Shown piece by piece: positions 1 through 9,205 of a stretch of DNA of 64,000 nt. Source of the DNA: Acidimicrobiaceae bacterium. Lineage in GTDB: Bacteria > Actinomycetota > Acidimicrobiia > Acidimicrobiales > RAAP-2. The translations under genes and the position numbers were made by a program. Under the pieces are notes generated by a model that made no database searches, had not been told where the DNA came from, and saw only the letters and a list, made by a program, of their open reading frames with translations. Positions within the stretch are counted from its first letter, which is position 1; each line of letters begins with the position of its first letter. The stretch is taken from positions 101,543 through 165,542 of the forward strand of contig PNAH01000010.1 in NCBI GenBank assembly GCA_003170315.1, given 5' to 3'.

Positions 1-741
1 GAAGATTCGATCAGGTCGGCCACGTTTCTCAACACCAACACCGACTTCAGTGTCCCCGGGGTACTCGGTTTGTTCACCGACGAGTCCACGATCGCCGGGA
101 TGGAAAAGCAGATGGCCCGCGACGGCTACCTCGAGGCTGAGTCCATGGCCCACGTGTTCGACCTCCTTCGGGCCAACGACCTCGTCTTCCAGTACGTCGG
201 CAACAACTGGCTGCTGGGCAAGCAGCCCGCCGCCTTCGACTTGCTCGTCTGGAACAACGACAGCACGCGAATGCCCGCGAAGATGCACTCGGAGTATCTG
301 CGCTCGTTCTACCTGAACAACGAGTTCGCGCGCGGCACCTTCGTGATCGACGGCTTCACCCTTGACCCCAAAGCCGTGGACGTCGACACCTACGTCGTCG
401 CGGCGATCAATGACCACATCGTCCCGTGGGTCTCGGGTTACAAGACCGCGCAGATGTTCTCCGGTGTCAACCGCTTCGTCCTCTCGACGCAGGGCCACAT
501 CGCCGGTGTGGTCAATCCACCGAGCCCTAAGGCGCAGCATTGGACCAACGACGAGCGGCCGACCGACCCCGAACAGTGGAAGGACGCGGCGCAAATGGTC
601 GACGCCACGTGGTGGATCGACTGGGCCGAGTGGATCGGTACACGAGCTGGCGACCTCATCGATTCACCCTGGGTCTTGGGTGCCGCGGACTACCCGCCCC
701 TGGAGCCCGCCCCCGGCGACTACGTGCGGGTGCGGGCGTGA
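1..741 (+). CDS. phaC: Polyhydroxyalkanoate synthase PhaC, C-terminal part (5' end outside window)
   Basis: The enzyme polymerises (R)-3-hydroxyacyl-CoA into storage polyester at the granule surface. The reading frame is open from base 1, so the N-terminus and the catalytic Cys lie upstream; 246 residues are visible. The segment starts with the family-typical LNTNTDFSVPG stretch. The catalytic Asp is in NDHIVPW (about visible residue 138) and the catalytic His in GHIAGVVNPP (about 166). The length after these motifs fits a class I synthase. The stop overlaps the next start by four bases (GTGA), implying translational coupling. An acetoacetyl-CoA reductase gene about 1.8 kb downstream supports a PHA operon. 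Family assignment is firm; substrate chain length cannot be told. Confidence 0.93.
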   Translation, partial: EDSIRSATFLNTNTDFSVPGVLGLFTDESTIAGMEKQMARDGYLEAESMAHVFDLLRANDLVFQYVGNNWLLGKQPAAFDLLVWNNDSTRMPAKMHSEYLRSFYLNNEFARGTFVIDGFTLDPKAVDVDTYVVAAINDHIVPWVSGYKTAQMFSGVNRFVLSTQGHIAGVVNPPSPKAQHWTNDERPTDPEQWKDAAQMVDATWWIDWAEWIGTRAGDLIDSPWVLGAADYPPLEPAPGDYVRVRA

Positions 742-1523
742 GAGCAACCTCGACCTTGGTCGAGACTCGAGAAATTGACGTCGGAGGACTCGCCGTCCGC
801 GTGCGGGTCGAAGGTGAGGGCGAGCCGGTTCTCTTGTTGAGCGGACTGGGCCAACCCCTCGAGAGCTGGGACCCGTTCGTGGCGTCCCTGGGCGAGCGTC
901 GAATCGTTCGCTTCGACGCTCCGGGCGTCGGCCACAGCGCGACGCCGATCTTTCCGCCCTCGATGGCGTCGCTCGCGACGATCGCCGCGGCCGTCTTGGA
1001 CACCGCGGAGATCGACCAGGCGGACGTGGTCGGTTTCTCCTTGGGTGGAGCGCTCGCCCAGCAGTTGGCGCACTCGTCGCCGACCAGAGTTCGCCGGCTG
1101 GTGTTGATCGCGACCTCGTGCGGACTCGGCACGACTGCGGGGCGATGGGACAGTCCTGACGCCTGGACCGCACCGGCGTTCGCCGCGACCATGGCCCGAT
1201 GGCCTTCGCTCGGATGGCAATCGCTGGCCTTCGTGACGTGGTCGAGCATCCCCTTTCTGGGAAGTCTCACGCAGCCCACCCTCGTCATCTGCGGTCGCGA
1301 TGACGTGATCGCCCCCCCGGTGAACGGCCGGGTGTTGGCCTCGCGCATCCCTCGCGCCCGGTTGGTCACTCTCGCCGCCGACCACGGCATGCTGCGACCG
1401 GGACCGGCCACCGAACTGGCGCACGTCGTCGAAGGGTTCCTGCGCCGTCTCGACGTCGACCCCGACACCGATCCCATCGCGGGTCGACTCACCCGGCTCC
1501 CTTCGTCAACCTCCGGCACCTAG
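738..1523 (+). CDS. Alpha/beta hydrolase, possible intracellular PHA depolymerase
   Basis: A 261-residue alpha/beta-hydrolase. The catalytic triad is readable: Ser101 in GFSLGG, Asp188/189 in CGRDDV, and His216 in ADHGML. There is no signal peptide, so it should be cytosolic. The GTG start at 738 lies inside the phaC stop (GTGA overlap), and the conserved fold begins just after it; longer upstream starts would run deep into phaC. The overlap with the synthase gene suggests a role in PHA turnover (depolymerase or chain-length control). That is inference from context, since the fold alone covers esterases, lipases and haloperoxidases. Confidence 0.82.
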   Translation: MRATSTLVETREIDVGGLAVRVRVEGEGEPVLLLSGLGQPLESWDPFVASLGERRIVRFDAPGVGHSATPIFPPSMASLATIAAAVLDTAEIDQADVVGFSLGGALAQQLAHSSPTRVRRLVLIATSCGLGTTAGRWDSPDAWTAPAFAATMARWPSLGWQSLAFVTWSSIPFLGSLTQPTLVICGRDDVIAPPVNGRVLASRIPRARLVTLAADHGMLRPGPATELAHVVEGFLRRLDVDPDTDPIAGRLTRLPSSTSGT

Positions 1524-1535
1524 AAAGGCCACACC

Positions 1536-2444
1536 ATGCAAGAACTTCGTCTCGACGGACGCGTCGCCGTCATCACCGGAGCGGGCGGCGGGCTGGGCCG
1601 ATCTCACGCCCTCGAGCTGGCGCGACGGGGCGCCTACGTGGTGGTGAACGACCTCGGCGGCGCGCTCGACGGCCAAGGCTCGTCAGAATCGGCGGCCCAG
1701 CACGTGGCCGACGAGATTACGGCGCGAGGCGGCGTCGCGGTGGCCAATCACGACAGCGTGGCGACCCCCGAGGGCGGCGAAGCCATCGTCCAGACGGCGA
1801 TCGACGCCTTCGGTCGGGTGGATGTGCTGATCAACAACGCCGGCATCCTGCGCGACAAGGCGTTCCACAAAATGGACGCCGACGTGATCAACCAAGTGAT
1901 CGACGTGCACTTGAAGGGTGCCTTCTTCGTCACCCAGCCGGCCTTTCGGCGCATGCGCGAGCAGCGCTACGGACGAATCGTCAGCACCACCTCGGCGTCG
2001 GGTCTGTTCGGCAACTTCGGACAGGCCAACTACGGGGCGGCGAAGGCCGGCCTCGCCGGCTTGACTCGGGTGCTAGCCATCGAAGGAGCCGAGCACGGTA
2101 TCGCGGCCAACGCCATCGCCCCGATCGCGAGCACCCGCATGACCGAGGGCATCCTCGGTGACTTGTCGCCACGAGTCTCGCCCAGTTCGGTGAGTCCGCT
2201 CGTCGCCTACCTCGCCAGCGAGGAGTGCTCGGTCAACGGCCACATTTATTCGGTGGCCGGCGGACGTATCGCCCGGATCTTCATCGGCGAGACCGAAGGA
2301 CTGGTGCTCGCCGAGAACAGCGCCGAAGCCATCCGCGCTTCCATCGGGGCTATCGGTGAGGTCGACACCACCGGTTTCCACGAGCCGTCGTCACTCGACG
2401 CCGAGACCACGATCATCGCCAAGGCACTCACCGACGTGTCCTAG
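1536..2444 (+). CDS. Short-chain dehydrogenase, MFE-2 (R)-3-hydroxyacyl-CoA dehydrogenase-like
   Basis: A 302-residue SDR. The cofactor motif TGAGGGLG is at 14-21 and NNAG at 100-103. The catalytic residues are Ser153, Tyr166 and Lys170 in the YGAAK context. The N-terminus and the longer tail after the core resemble the dehydrogenase domain of peroxisomal multifunctional enzyme type 2, which oxidises (R)-3-hydroxyacyl-CoA. Placed between phaC and a phaB-type reductase, it could link beta-oxidation intermediates to (R)-hydroxyacyl-CoA supply. An AGAAAGG ribosome site sits just upstream, and the gap to the preceding stop is 12 bases, consistent with one operon. Family is certain; substrate is inferred. 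Confidence 0.85.
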   Translation: MQELRLDGRVAVITGAGGGLGRSHALELARRGAYVVVNDLGGALDGQGSSESAAQHVADEITARGGVAVANHDSVATPEGGEAIVQTAIDAFGRVDVLINNAGILRDKAFHKMDADVINQVIDVHLKGAFFVTQPAFRRMREQRYGRIVSTTSASGLFGNFGQANYGAAKAGLAGLTRVLAIEGAEHGIAANAIAPIASTRMTEGILGDLSPRVSPSSVSPLVAYLASEECSVNGHIYSVAGGRIARIFIGETEGLVLAENSAEAIRASIGAIGEVDTTGFHEPSSLDAETTIIAKALTDVS

Positions 2445-2548
2445 GCGTTCACGTCGCGACCTTCGCGATGGACGCAAGAGACATTGGTAGCAACACAACT
2501 TTTTGTTCTTCGGACGTTCCCTCACTAAGTTGGTGCAGGGGTGGCAAA

Positions 2549-3289
2549 ATGAGTGAGACAAAAGTAGCGTTGGTGACCGGCGGAACCCGCGGCATCGGGC
2601 GCGCAATCACGTTGGACCTGGCCGAAACCGGGGTTCACGTCGCGGCGGGTTATTTGTCAAATGGGGACGCGGCCCAAAAGCTGGTCGACGAAGCGAGCGC
2701 CAAGGGCTGGTCGGTCAGCGTGCACCAGATGGACGTCAGCAGTCCCGAGGATTGCGTGCGCTTCGCCAACGAGGTGATCGAGGCCCAGGGCCAGGTTGAT
2801 TACCTGATCAATAACGCCGGCATCAATGTCGATCGCACCGTTCGTCGGATGACGATTGACGAATGGCACAGCGTCATGCGGGTCAACATCTCCGGGTGTT
2901 TCTACATGATCAAGGCAGTCATCGAGCACATGGTGGAGCGAAAGTCGGGACGAATCGTCAACATCAGCTCCATCATCGGTCAGACCGGCAACGTGGGCCA
3001 GGCCAACTACGCGACCTCTAAGTCCGGGCTGTTCGGCCTGACAATGTCACTGGCCCAGGAACTCGCCGGCAAGGGCATCACCGTCAACGCGGTCGCCCCG
3101 GGATTCATCAGTACTGACATGCTGGCGTCGGTGCCCCAGAACGTCCTGGACGGGATCGTCGCGCGTATTCCCGTCGGCCGACTCGGCCATCCCGAAGAGG
3201 TGGCGTTCGCCGTGACTAATCTCCTCAGTGATCGGGCGGCTTACATCACGGGCGCGGTGATCCCGGTCAACGGTGGGCTGGACATGTAG
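2549..3289 (+). CDS. phaB: Acetoacetyl-CoA reductase PhaB (NADPH-dependent)
   Basis: A 246-residue classical SDR that reduces acetoacetyl-CoA to (R)-3-hydroxybutyryl-CoA for PHA synthesis. GGTRGIG is at 11-17; the catalytic set is Ser140/141, Tyr154 and Lys158. The stretches NISGCF and GQTGNVGQANYATSK are typical of PhaB rather than generic FabG. The ATG at 2549 is chosen because the SDR core starts directly after it; an in-frame upstream extension from 2468 would add unconserved residues. It lies about 105 bases after the MFE-2-like gene, so a separate promoter is possible. FabG is the alternative, made less likely by the phaC neighbour. Confidence 0.88.
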   Translation: MSETKVALVTGGTRGIGRAITLDLAETGVHVAAGYLSNGDAAQKLVDEASAKGWSVSVHQMDVSSPEDCVRFANEVIEAQGQVDYLINNAGINVDRTVRRMTIDEWHSVMRVNISGCFYMIKAVIEHMVERKSGRIVNISSIIGQTGNVGQANYATSKSGLFGLTMSLAQELAGKGITVNAVAPGFISTDMLASVPQNVLDGIVARIPVGRLGHPEEVAFAVTNLLSDRAAYITGAVIPVNGGLDM

Positions 3290-3635
3290 CTTCGCCCTCT
3301 CGGAGCTCGGTTCACGATTACCCGGATTCCATTAGTCAGATCTCAGGGTGAAGGTATCCGTGTACTGGTGTTCCCTCTGAAGCGAGAATTTAATCTCCGC
3401 TCCCAGAGCACCGGTTCTTACGGTCACGTGTCCGCCTCATCGCAGAGTTCGCACGCTCGCGACGGCGGACTCCGGGTTTGTTCCGCCGAAACCCGATGGG
3501 GCGAATGCCCAGTGGTTTCCCAACTTGCCAATCAAGCCCAAGATGAAGGACCAAGCGCGGAAGGGTCCGGGCGGCAATTAATTCGCTATGTTTGGCGTGC
3601 AGACACCGGAATCACGCGTTCATTGGGGGATGAGC
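3290..3635. other. Intergenic region after the PHA locus
   Basis: About 350 bases between phaB and the next gene. Open frames here overlap the following gene and show no family features. I see no strong terminator hairpin with a T-run and no recognisable operator. It probably holds the promoter of the large membrane protein; a GGGGGA ribosome site lies at 3625-3630. Confidence 0.5.
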
Positions 3636-5654
3636 ATGACGAGCGGACCGCAAAGTGTGTATGGGCAATGCAGCAAAGTAAAGGGCCAACTACGTTCGCG
3701 AGAGTTGGCGGGTGCTGGCTTGGCCGCGCTCGCCTTTTCGCTGTTCTCATTCCAGCTTCTCGTGGCTCAACCCGCAATGGCCAGTAAGGTCGCCGCCGGA
3801 GTAACGCCGCCGAGTTCGGTGTCAATGGACATTCGCTTTGTCCAAGCCGAGTTCGCTACGCACTACACAACGACGATCGCAGTGAGCGAAGCCGCCACGT
3901 ACAGGTGGACGCTCATTCCCCCTTCAGTTGATCCCGCGTGCGACAACCACGGCGTCGTGACTTCAATAACGAGTGAATTCATCTGGCACCACCCCAGTGC
4001 CATCGACAGCGTTCCTTACAACTACTACCACTGCAACCACAACGTGGAGGGACTCGAGGGCCACCTCGGGACCGTCTCGGTCGTGGCGACGGGCGGCTAC
4101 TACACGGTCAGTGGCGCGACGAAGCCGTCGTGGCGCTGCACGGCGTCCTATCTCGGGACCAATGCGCCCAACGGCGCTCCCAACTATACGGTCCCCATGA
4201 AATGTGAGTCCCTCGTCGCGGTCGCGCCGACATCATCGCCATCATCGGGAGCGCCAGTTGGATTGATCGTGGGCGGTATTGCCGTCGTCGCAGCTCTTGG
4301 CGCGCTGGTCGTTGTCAAGCGTCGGGCCACGGCCGATGATTGTGCAGAACTTCGTCGACGCTGCGAAGAGTTGAAGGCCGCGGCCGCCGCCGCTCGCGCG
4401 AAGGCCCTGCAAGCAGCCAACGCTGCGGCCGCGGCCGAAGCCGCGCTTGCGGCCGCCAATCAGGCGGTCGCGACGGCGCAACACGCGTTGGATGTCGTAC
4501 AGGGTCCTGACCAATCGTCATCGTGGGTCGAGGACCCCGATACCGGTCGACGAATCACCGAATACGACCTGGCCCTCCAACGCGCCGACGAATCCGCTTC
4601 GGGTCAGGTGCCGGATTACACGCCGGAGTACCAAGCGGCGTTGCGTCAAAAGGGTATTGATCGGGCCAGCTCCGCGCTGGGCGCCGCGAAGAGCGCACAG
4701 TCGAAAGCGAATGAAGCGGCCCAGAACGCCCGGGCGGCCGCCGCAGCCGCCGCCGGCACCGCAGCGGACCTGGCCGCTCAAGCCGAACAGGCCTGTGCCG
4801 CAGCCGCCGAGTGCGCCGATGAAGTCGCCGCGGCCCCAACTGAGGTGCCTCCAGTCGCTGCACCCGTACCCCCGACGCCGCCCGTACCTCCAACGCCGCC
4901 TGTACCGCCGACGCCGCCCGTACCACCAACAACCTCGGCACCGAGCGCGCCCGAGGCTCCTCCTCCGCCCAAGACCGTTGTTCACCAAGCCACGGCCCCC
5001 GAATGCGGCCCCGGCGATACCCGCGTGCTCGCCGATCTCGAGCACCATTTCGACGTCGAGCTCTACGTGGTCGCCGCCGCCAACGTCCTGGTGTCTGGTG
5101 TATACGCGATGTCCAACGACGACGTCGAAGCGGCGATGCGAGGCTTCGAGCACTTTAAGGCGGCCGTCGATATCGCCGAAGGCGTTGAAGGTTTCGCCGG
5201 CAGCGGCGGCGACATCGTGCAAGGCGCGGTCAGTCTTGATACGGCACTCAACGCGTTCAGCACCGGGGTGGGAGCGGCGACGAACGCTTTTGATCCGGGC
5301 GCCACACTCGAAGACAGTGTGGTTGATTCGCTGAAGGAGCTCATCAAGCGGATGAACCGGGTCCGTTCGGTTGGTTACTACTCCATGAGTTGTCCGCTCG
5401 TCAGGGTGCGGGTCAGCTGCACCCCCACCGAGAAATGTGCGGGAGGACACTGGGTGCCCGGCCCACCCCTGTTCACTCTCACGTACGGCGAGCGACTCCC
5501 GTCGCCTCCAAAAGAGGCAGACCCCTATGACATCGTTCACCCGGAGGAAGCTCCGCGAGTAATTGCGCGTCTTCGCGAGCGGTTCAATCGGTTAAACGAT
5601 CCGGCAATGAAGCAAATCCGTGATGCCGAGAGGGCCTGCGCGAGCGGTCACTAA
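3636..5654 (+). CDS. Secreted/membrane-anchored Ala- and Pro-rich protein of unknown function
   Basis: I do not recognise a family for this 672-residue protein. From the start it shows a signal-peptide-like segment (to about residue 49, ending in AMAS) and an extracellular domain of about 150 residues with several Cys. A single membrane helix follows (about 208-228, then KRR), then long Ala-rich heptad-like stretches typical of coiled coil (about 230-395). Next is a PVPPTP repeat linker (about 411-435) and a C-terminal domain of about 230 residues, again with several Cys. The KRR after the helix suggests the coiled coil and tail face the cytoplasm. The ATG at 3636 is preferred over 3588 or 3630 because of GGGGGA five bases upstream. 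It stands alone between the PHA locus and unrelated genes. Confidence 0.7.
   Translation: MTSGPQSVYGQCSKVKGQLRSRELAGAGLAALAFSLFSFQLLVAQPAMASKVAAGVTPPSSVSMDIRFVQAEFATHYTTTIAVSEAATYRWTLIPPSVDPACDNHGVVTSITSEFIWHHPSAIDSVPYNYYHCNHNVEGLEGHLGTVSVVATGGYYTVSGATKPSWRCTASYLGTNAPNGAPNYTVPMKCESLVAVAPTSSPSSGAPVGLIVGGIAVVAALGALVVVKRRATADDCAELRRRCEELKAAAAAARAKALQAANAAAAAEAALAAANQAVATAQHALDVVQGPDQSSSWVEDPDTGRRITEYDLALQRADESASGQVPDYTPEYQAALRQKGIDRASSALGAAKSAQSKANEAAQNARAAAAAAAGTAADLAAQAEQACAAAAECADEVAAAPTEVPPVAAPVPPTPPVPPTPPVPPTPPVPPTTSAPSAPEAPPPPKTVVHQATAPECGPGDTRVLADLEHHFDVELYVVAAANVLVSGVYAMSNDDVEAAMRGFEHFKAAVDIAEGVEGFAGSGGDIVQGAVSLDTALNAFSTGVGAATNAFDPGATLEDSVVDSLKELIKRMNRVRSVGYYSMSCPLVRVRVSCTPTEKCAGGHWVPGPPLFTLTYGERLPSPPKEADPYDIVHPEEAPRVIARLRERFNRLNDPAMKQIRDAERACASGH
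4866..4931 (+). repeat. 18-bp tandem repeat encoding PVPPTP units
   Basis: Three full 18-base units and one partial unit (consensus GTACCNCCNACGCCGCCC) are tandemly arranged inside the large membrane protein gene. They encode a stiff Pro-rich linker. Units differ mainly at third codon positions, so the protein repeat looks maintained while the DNA drifts. Confidence 0.85.
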
Positions 5655-6008
5655 CGCGAGTGGAGCGAGGATTCGTGAGTTGTTCCGTACGCAATGCTTC
5701 GCTCCACACGCTGGGCGCTCCGGCGCAATATTCACCGTCAATTTGAGCTCAGCGACAATCAGTTCCTCGCTGCCCCGGTTAACTGACCCCGAAAGTTCAC
5801 GCTCAGAAGCCCTGCGGCAATCCCCAAGGTGCCAATCATGAGCAGGCAACTATCACGAGCACGGGCCAGACCGGGCGGCCATACCCCTCTCGTCTCCGAA
5901 GAGCAATTAACCAACGGCTATGGTCCCTCAGTCGCCGCTCGAAAGTTCACAAGTCCCGAGCAGCAAAGGTTAGATTCTCGAGATATCGCAACCTCGAATC
6001 ACTTTTGC
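5655..6008. other. Intergenic region between convergent genes
   Basis: About 350 bases between the stops of the membrane protein and a minus-strand small gene. Short open frames exist but show no start context or family resemblance. I see no RNA gene and no clear hairpin terminator. Confidence 0.45.
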
Positions 6009-6281
6009 TCAGGCTTCCCCGCTCACCTCATAGACCGCTGTGGACACAAGCTGAGGACCTCCAGTCGGTGGCTTCATCGCTTCCATGGCGGCGGCTGCGT
6101 TGTCAGCACTATCAAACACGATGACACCCATCCCATCGAGTCCGTCGTGCATCCATTTTCCACTCTTGAATCCGGACTGGGACTTCGCTAGGGGAATCAC
6201 GATTTCGCGCAACATCGTAATCCCGGCGTCGGGCGTATCGGCTTCAGGCAATTTGACCTTCATAACCACTGCGTGATCCAT
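6009..6281 (-). CDS. Small ABM-like dimeric alpha/beta-barrel protein
   Basis: A 90-residue protein with the layout of the antibiotic-biosynthesis-monooxygenase/stress-responsive dimeric barrel superfamily. It has a first beta strand (VVMKVKLP), a helix ending in VIPLAKSQSGF, then GKWMHDGLDGMGVIVFDS followed by an Ala-rich helix and a last strand. Similar small proteins of unknown role are common in actinobacteria. The ATG at 6281 has GGAGAAAG three bases upstream; a longer frame to 6386 lacks this. It stands alone. No catalytic residue can be named. Confidence 0.7.
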   Translation of the reverse strand: MDHAVVMKVKLPEADTPDAGITMLREIVIPLAKSQSGFKSGKWMHDGLDGMGVIVFDSADNAAAAMEAMKPPTGGPQLVSTAVYEVSGEA

Positions 6282-6438
6282 GGGCTTTCTCCATTCTTGG
6301 AGCCAACGGTGGCACCTAGGGCGAAATCCTATGCCCGGCGCAAAGCGCCTGCCTGACCAAGGACCGATGCCCTTTGATCCGCTCACTCTGCCCCCTTGGT
6401 CGCAGTGGCTGTAACACCCCGTAAATAAGGTCGAACAT

Positions 6439-8478
6439 ATGTTGGCTTCTCATCGAGAACTCAACGCGAGACAACGTGAGGCCGCCTCCTTTGGGGACGG
6501 GCCCCTGCGAGTCATCGCGGGACCTGGAACTGGGAAGACCACGACGCTTACGGCCAGAGTTGAAATTCTTCTCGAGCGCGGTGTCGCGCCGGAGCGAATT
6601 CTGCTCCTGACCTTCACCCGCCGCTCGTCGCGCGAGATAGTAAGCCGTGTTCGCGCACTTCGAGGCGCTGACCAAGGACGCAGGGTCTCGGGCGGGACCT
6701 TTCACTCAGTGGCCCACCACACGCTTCGCCGCCACCACGCCGCCCTGGGTTTGCCTGCAGGTTTCGGTGTTCTGGATCGAGGCGACGCTGCCGACCTCAT
6801 GGACCTTGTTCGCGGCGAACTGGGGATACTGAGCAAAGATCGGCGACTGCCGAAGAAGTCGACTCTGGGTGCACTGTACTCGCGAACGGTGAACACGGGG
6901 ATGCGACTCGCCGATGTCATGCGCGAAAACACGCCGTGGTGCGCCGAGAGCTCCGAAGAAGTCGCTTCGCTTTTTACAACCTTTGTGGCCCGAAAGCAGT
7001 CACTCGGACTTCTGGATTTTGATGACCTGCTCTTGTACTGGAGGGTGGCCGCGCAGGACGATGCCTTGGGTGAAGAGCTCGGCGCGGCCTACGACCACAT
7101 TCTGGTCGACGAGTTCCAGGACGTGAACCTTTTGCAGTTAGACGTACTCGTCGGGCTGCGCCGAACGGATCCTCGATTGACGATCGTCGGTGATGACGCG
7201 CAGGCCATCTATGGATTTCGTGGCGCGACGGCGAGGTTCTTGCTCGATGCCGAGCGCTATTTCAACGGACTAGCAACTATCACCCTGGACGTCAACTACC
7301 GCTCGTCCGGGGCCATCCTTCGGGTGGCCAACGCCATCGCCGCCGACGCGCCCGAAGGATTCTCCTCAGTCCTTCGCGAAGAGGTCCCGGTTAGTGGCGC
7401 GAGCCAGCCGCTGCTCGTCCACTGCGCCGACGAACGCGACCAGTCAGAATCCGTCGCCGACCGCGTCCTTGAGTTGTATGAACAAGGCATCGCTCTGCAG
7501 AAGCAGGCGGTGTTGTTTCGAGCGGCGCACCATAGTGCCGACCTTGAGATTGAACTCGCCCGGCGACGGATCCCCTTCGTCAAGTACGGAGGTCTGCGCT
7601 ACCTCGAGGCTGCGCACGTGAAGGACCTACTCGCGGCCTTTCGTCTCGCTGACAATCCTCGTGACGAGATGGCGTGGTTCCGACTCCTACAGCTCTTGCC
7701 CGGAGTAGGCCCAGCCAAGGCGAGGCGGGCCATCGACGCACTCCGAGACATGGACGGGGGTATTCCCCTATCCCACGGCGAAATCCAACGACGGTGGTCG
7801 AGCATCGTCGATGAGTTACCGATCGATGTCCGAGAAATGTCACAAAATCTCGCCGATGCTCTGTGCGAAAAGGAATTGGAGCCGGTCGAGTTGCATGCGG
7901 AGCGAATTCGCCGAGCGATCGTGCCGCTCATTTCATCGACGTATGACGATGCGGCGGCGCGGCTTGAGGATCTCGGGGCACTCGTGCTGGCGTGCACCGG
8001 GACGTTACGACTGAGCGATGTGGCGGCCGAGCAGGCACTAGAGCCGCCTGCGTCCACCGGAGATCTCGCTGGCCCTCCGATGATTGACGAAGACTGGCTG
8101 GTCCTCTCGACCGTGCACTCAGCCAAGGGTCTCGAGTTCGACGCGGTTCATGTCATTCATGCCGCGGACGGTAACTTTCCCTCGGACATGTCGCTGGGGT
8201 CGCCCGAAGGGCTCGAGGAAGAACGCCGTCTCTTCTATGTCGCGATCACGCGGGCACGGAGAAATCTTGCCATTTACGTACCTCTTCGCTACCACCATCA
8301 TCGAGTTCGTGATGATCACTCCTGGGCCCAGCCATCGCGCTTCTTGAGTGAATCGGTCCGCTCGACCCTCGTGGATATACCCGCTGCCGGCAAGAGCCAA
8401 CAAATCCCTGGGTCGCCTTCGACGGTCGCTATCGATGCTTCAAGTGTCGTCGAATGGCAACTGTCCAAGTTGTGGTAA
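6439..8478 (+). CDS. UvrD/PcrA-like superfamily 1 DNA helicase
   Basis: A 679-residue ATP-dependent 3'-5' DNA helicase of the UvrD/Rep group. A Q-motif Gln lies at about 12, Walker A GPGTGKTT at 28-35, motif Ia LLLTFTRRS, Walker B VDEFQD at 223-228, motif III GDDAQAIYGFRG, and motif IV NYRSS. Motif V is HSAKGLEFDAV and motif VI FYVAITRARRNLAIYV near 597-611. Length is close to family average and there is no nuclease domain, arguing against AddA or RecB. A TAAGG ribosome site precedes the ATG. No repair genes adjoin it, so whether it acts in excision repair or replication restart cannot be told here. Confidence 0.9.
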   Translation: MLASHRELNARQREAASFGDGPLRVIAGPGTGKTTTLTARVEILLERGVAPERILLLTFTRRSSREIVSRVRALRGADQGRRVSGGTFHSVAHHTLRRHHAALGLPAGFGVLDRGDAADLMDLVRGELGILSKDRRLPKKSTLGALYSRTVNTGMRLADVMRENTPWCAESSEEVASLFTTFVARKQSLGLLDFDDLLLYWRVAAQDDALGEELGAAYDHILVDEFQDVNLLQLDVLVGLRRTDPRLTIVGDDAQAIYGFRGATARFLLDAERYFNGLATITLDVNYRSSGAILRVANAIAADAPEGFSSVLREEVPVSGASQPLLVHCADERDQSESVADRVLELYEQGIALQKQAVLFRAAHHSADLEIELARRRIPFVKYGGLRYLEAAHVKDLLAAFRLADNPRDEMAWFRLLQLLPGVGPAKARRAIDALRDMDGGIPLSHGEIQRRWSSIVDELPIDVREMSQNLADALCEKELEPVELHAERIRRAIVPLISSTYDDAAARLEDLGALVLACTGTLRLSDVAAEQALEPPASTGDLAGPPMIDEDWLVLSTVHSAKGLEFDAVHVIHAADGNFPSDMSLGSPEGLEEERRLFYVAITRARRNLAIYVPLRYHHHRVRDDHSWAQPSRFLSESVRSTLVDIPAAGKSQQIPGSPSTVAIDASSVVEWQLSKLW

Positions 8479-8564
8479 TAAGCGCCAAACGCAGCGAGCC
8501 CCTTCTACCACCGTCTTGAAACAGAACTTGACGAAACTTTAACAGTGTGCAAGTATTACGAACG

Positions 8565-9188
8565 ATGACCAATATTGCAGCGACGACTGACTGGCGCGAA
8601 GCCCGGCGGCGTTCGGCTCACAATGCAATTATCGACGCTGCGTGGTCGCTAGTAAGAGAAGAGGGTCTGGCTGGCTTGTCACTGCGGGATCTGGCCCGTC
8701 GAGCGGGAATCACTGCGCCAACGGTGTACGCCTATTTCGACTCGAAGAACGCGATCTACGATGCCATGTTCGGCCGAGCGGCGACGGAGTTCGCCGAAAG
8801 AATGGCCGAACCGTACGGCAGCGATAATCCTCGCGAAGTTCTCGCGGAGAGCGCCAGACGGTTTTCCCAGTTCTGCACTAATTCTCAAGCGCACTATCAG
8901 CTGCTGTTTCAACGCACGATTCCGGGATTTGAACCGTCACCAGAGTCGTACGCACCAGCGGTGCGTTCCTTGTCGCTCGCCCGGGAAAGGCTAGCCCTCA
9001 ATGGGATAACCAAGGCGCGCCATCTCGATATGTGGACCGCACTGATAACGGGCCTGGTCGACCAGCAGGTCTCCAATGATCCCGGAGGGGATCGTTGGAC
9101 TCGTCTCATCGACGAATCAGTTGACATGTTCCTCGCTCACTGCCAGCCAACCCGAGCCGTGCGAAAGCCCACGTCTCGCCGAACTTAA
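8565..9188 (+). CDS. TetR/AcrR-family transcriptional regulator
   Basis: A 207-residue regulator. An N-terminal helix-turn-helix (about 20-65: AIIDAAW, LSLRDLARRAGITAPTVYAYF, SKNAIYDAMF) is followed by an all-helical ligand domain. The ATG at 8565 is preferred to a GTG six codons upstream because of codon type; neither has a strong ribosome site. It is followed 17 bases later by a TIGR03083-type enzyme and then an MBL-fold hydrolase, so it likely regulates that three-gene unit. The ligand is unknown. Confidence 0.87.
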   Translation: MTNIAATTDWREARRRSAHNAIIDAAWSLVREEGLAGLSLRDLARRAGITAPTVYAYFDSKNAIYDAMFGRAATEFAERMAEPYGSDNPREVLAESARRFSQFCTNSQAHYQLLFQRTIPGFEPSPESYAPAVRSLSLARERLALNGITKARHLDMWTALITGLVDQQVSNDPGGDRWTRLIDESVDMFLAHCQPTRAVRKPTSRRT

Positions 9189-9205
9189 GTTAAAGGAATC
9201 CGCAC

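Noticed and set aside
3368-3787. A 139-codon plus-strand frame before the large membrane protein
   Set aside because: It overlaps the start and signal-peptide region of that gene in another frame, has no ribosome site and no family features.
4866-4931. Short tandem repeats as a CRISPR array
   Set aside because: Units are 18 bases without unique spacers and are in frame inside a coding sequence. No cas genes are present.
4518-5540. 340-codon minus-strand frame opposite the large membrane protein gene
   Set aside because: Low-complexity Gly/Arg translation mirrors the Pro/Ala repeats of the other strand. No start context and no domain.
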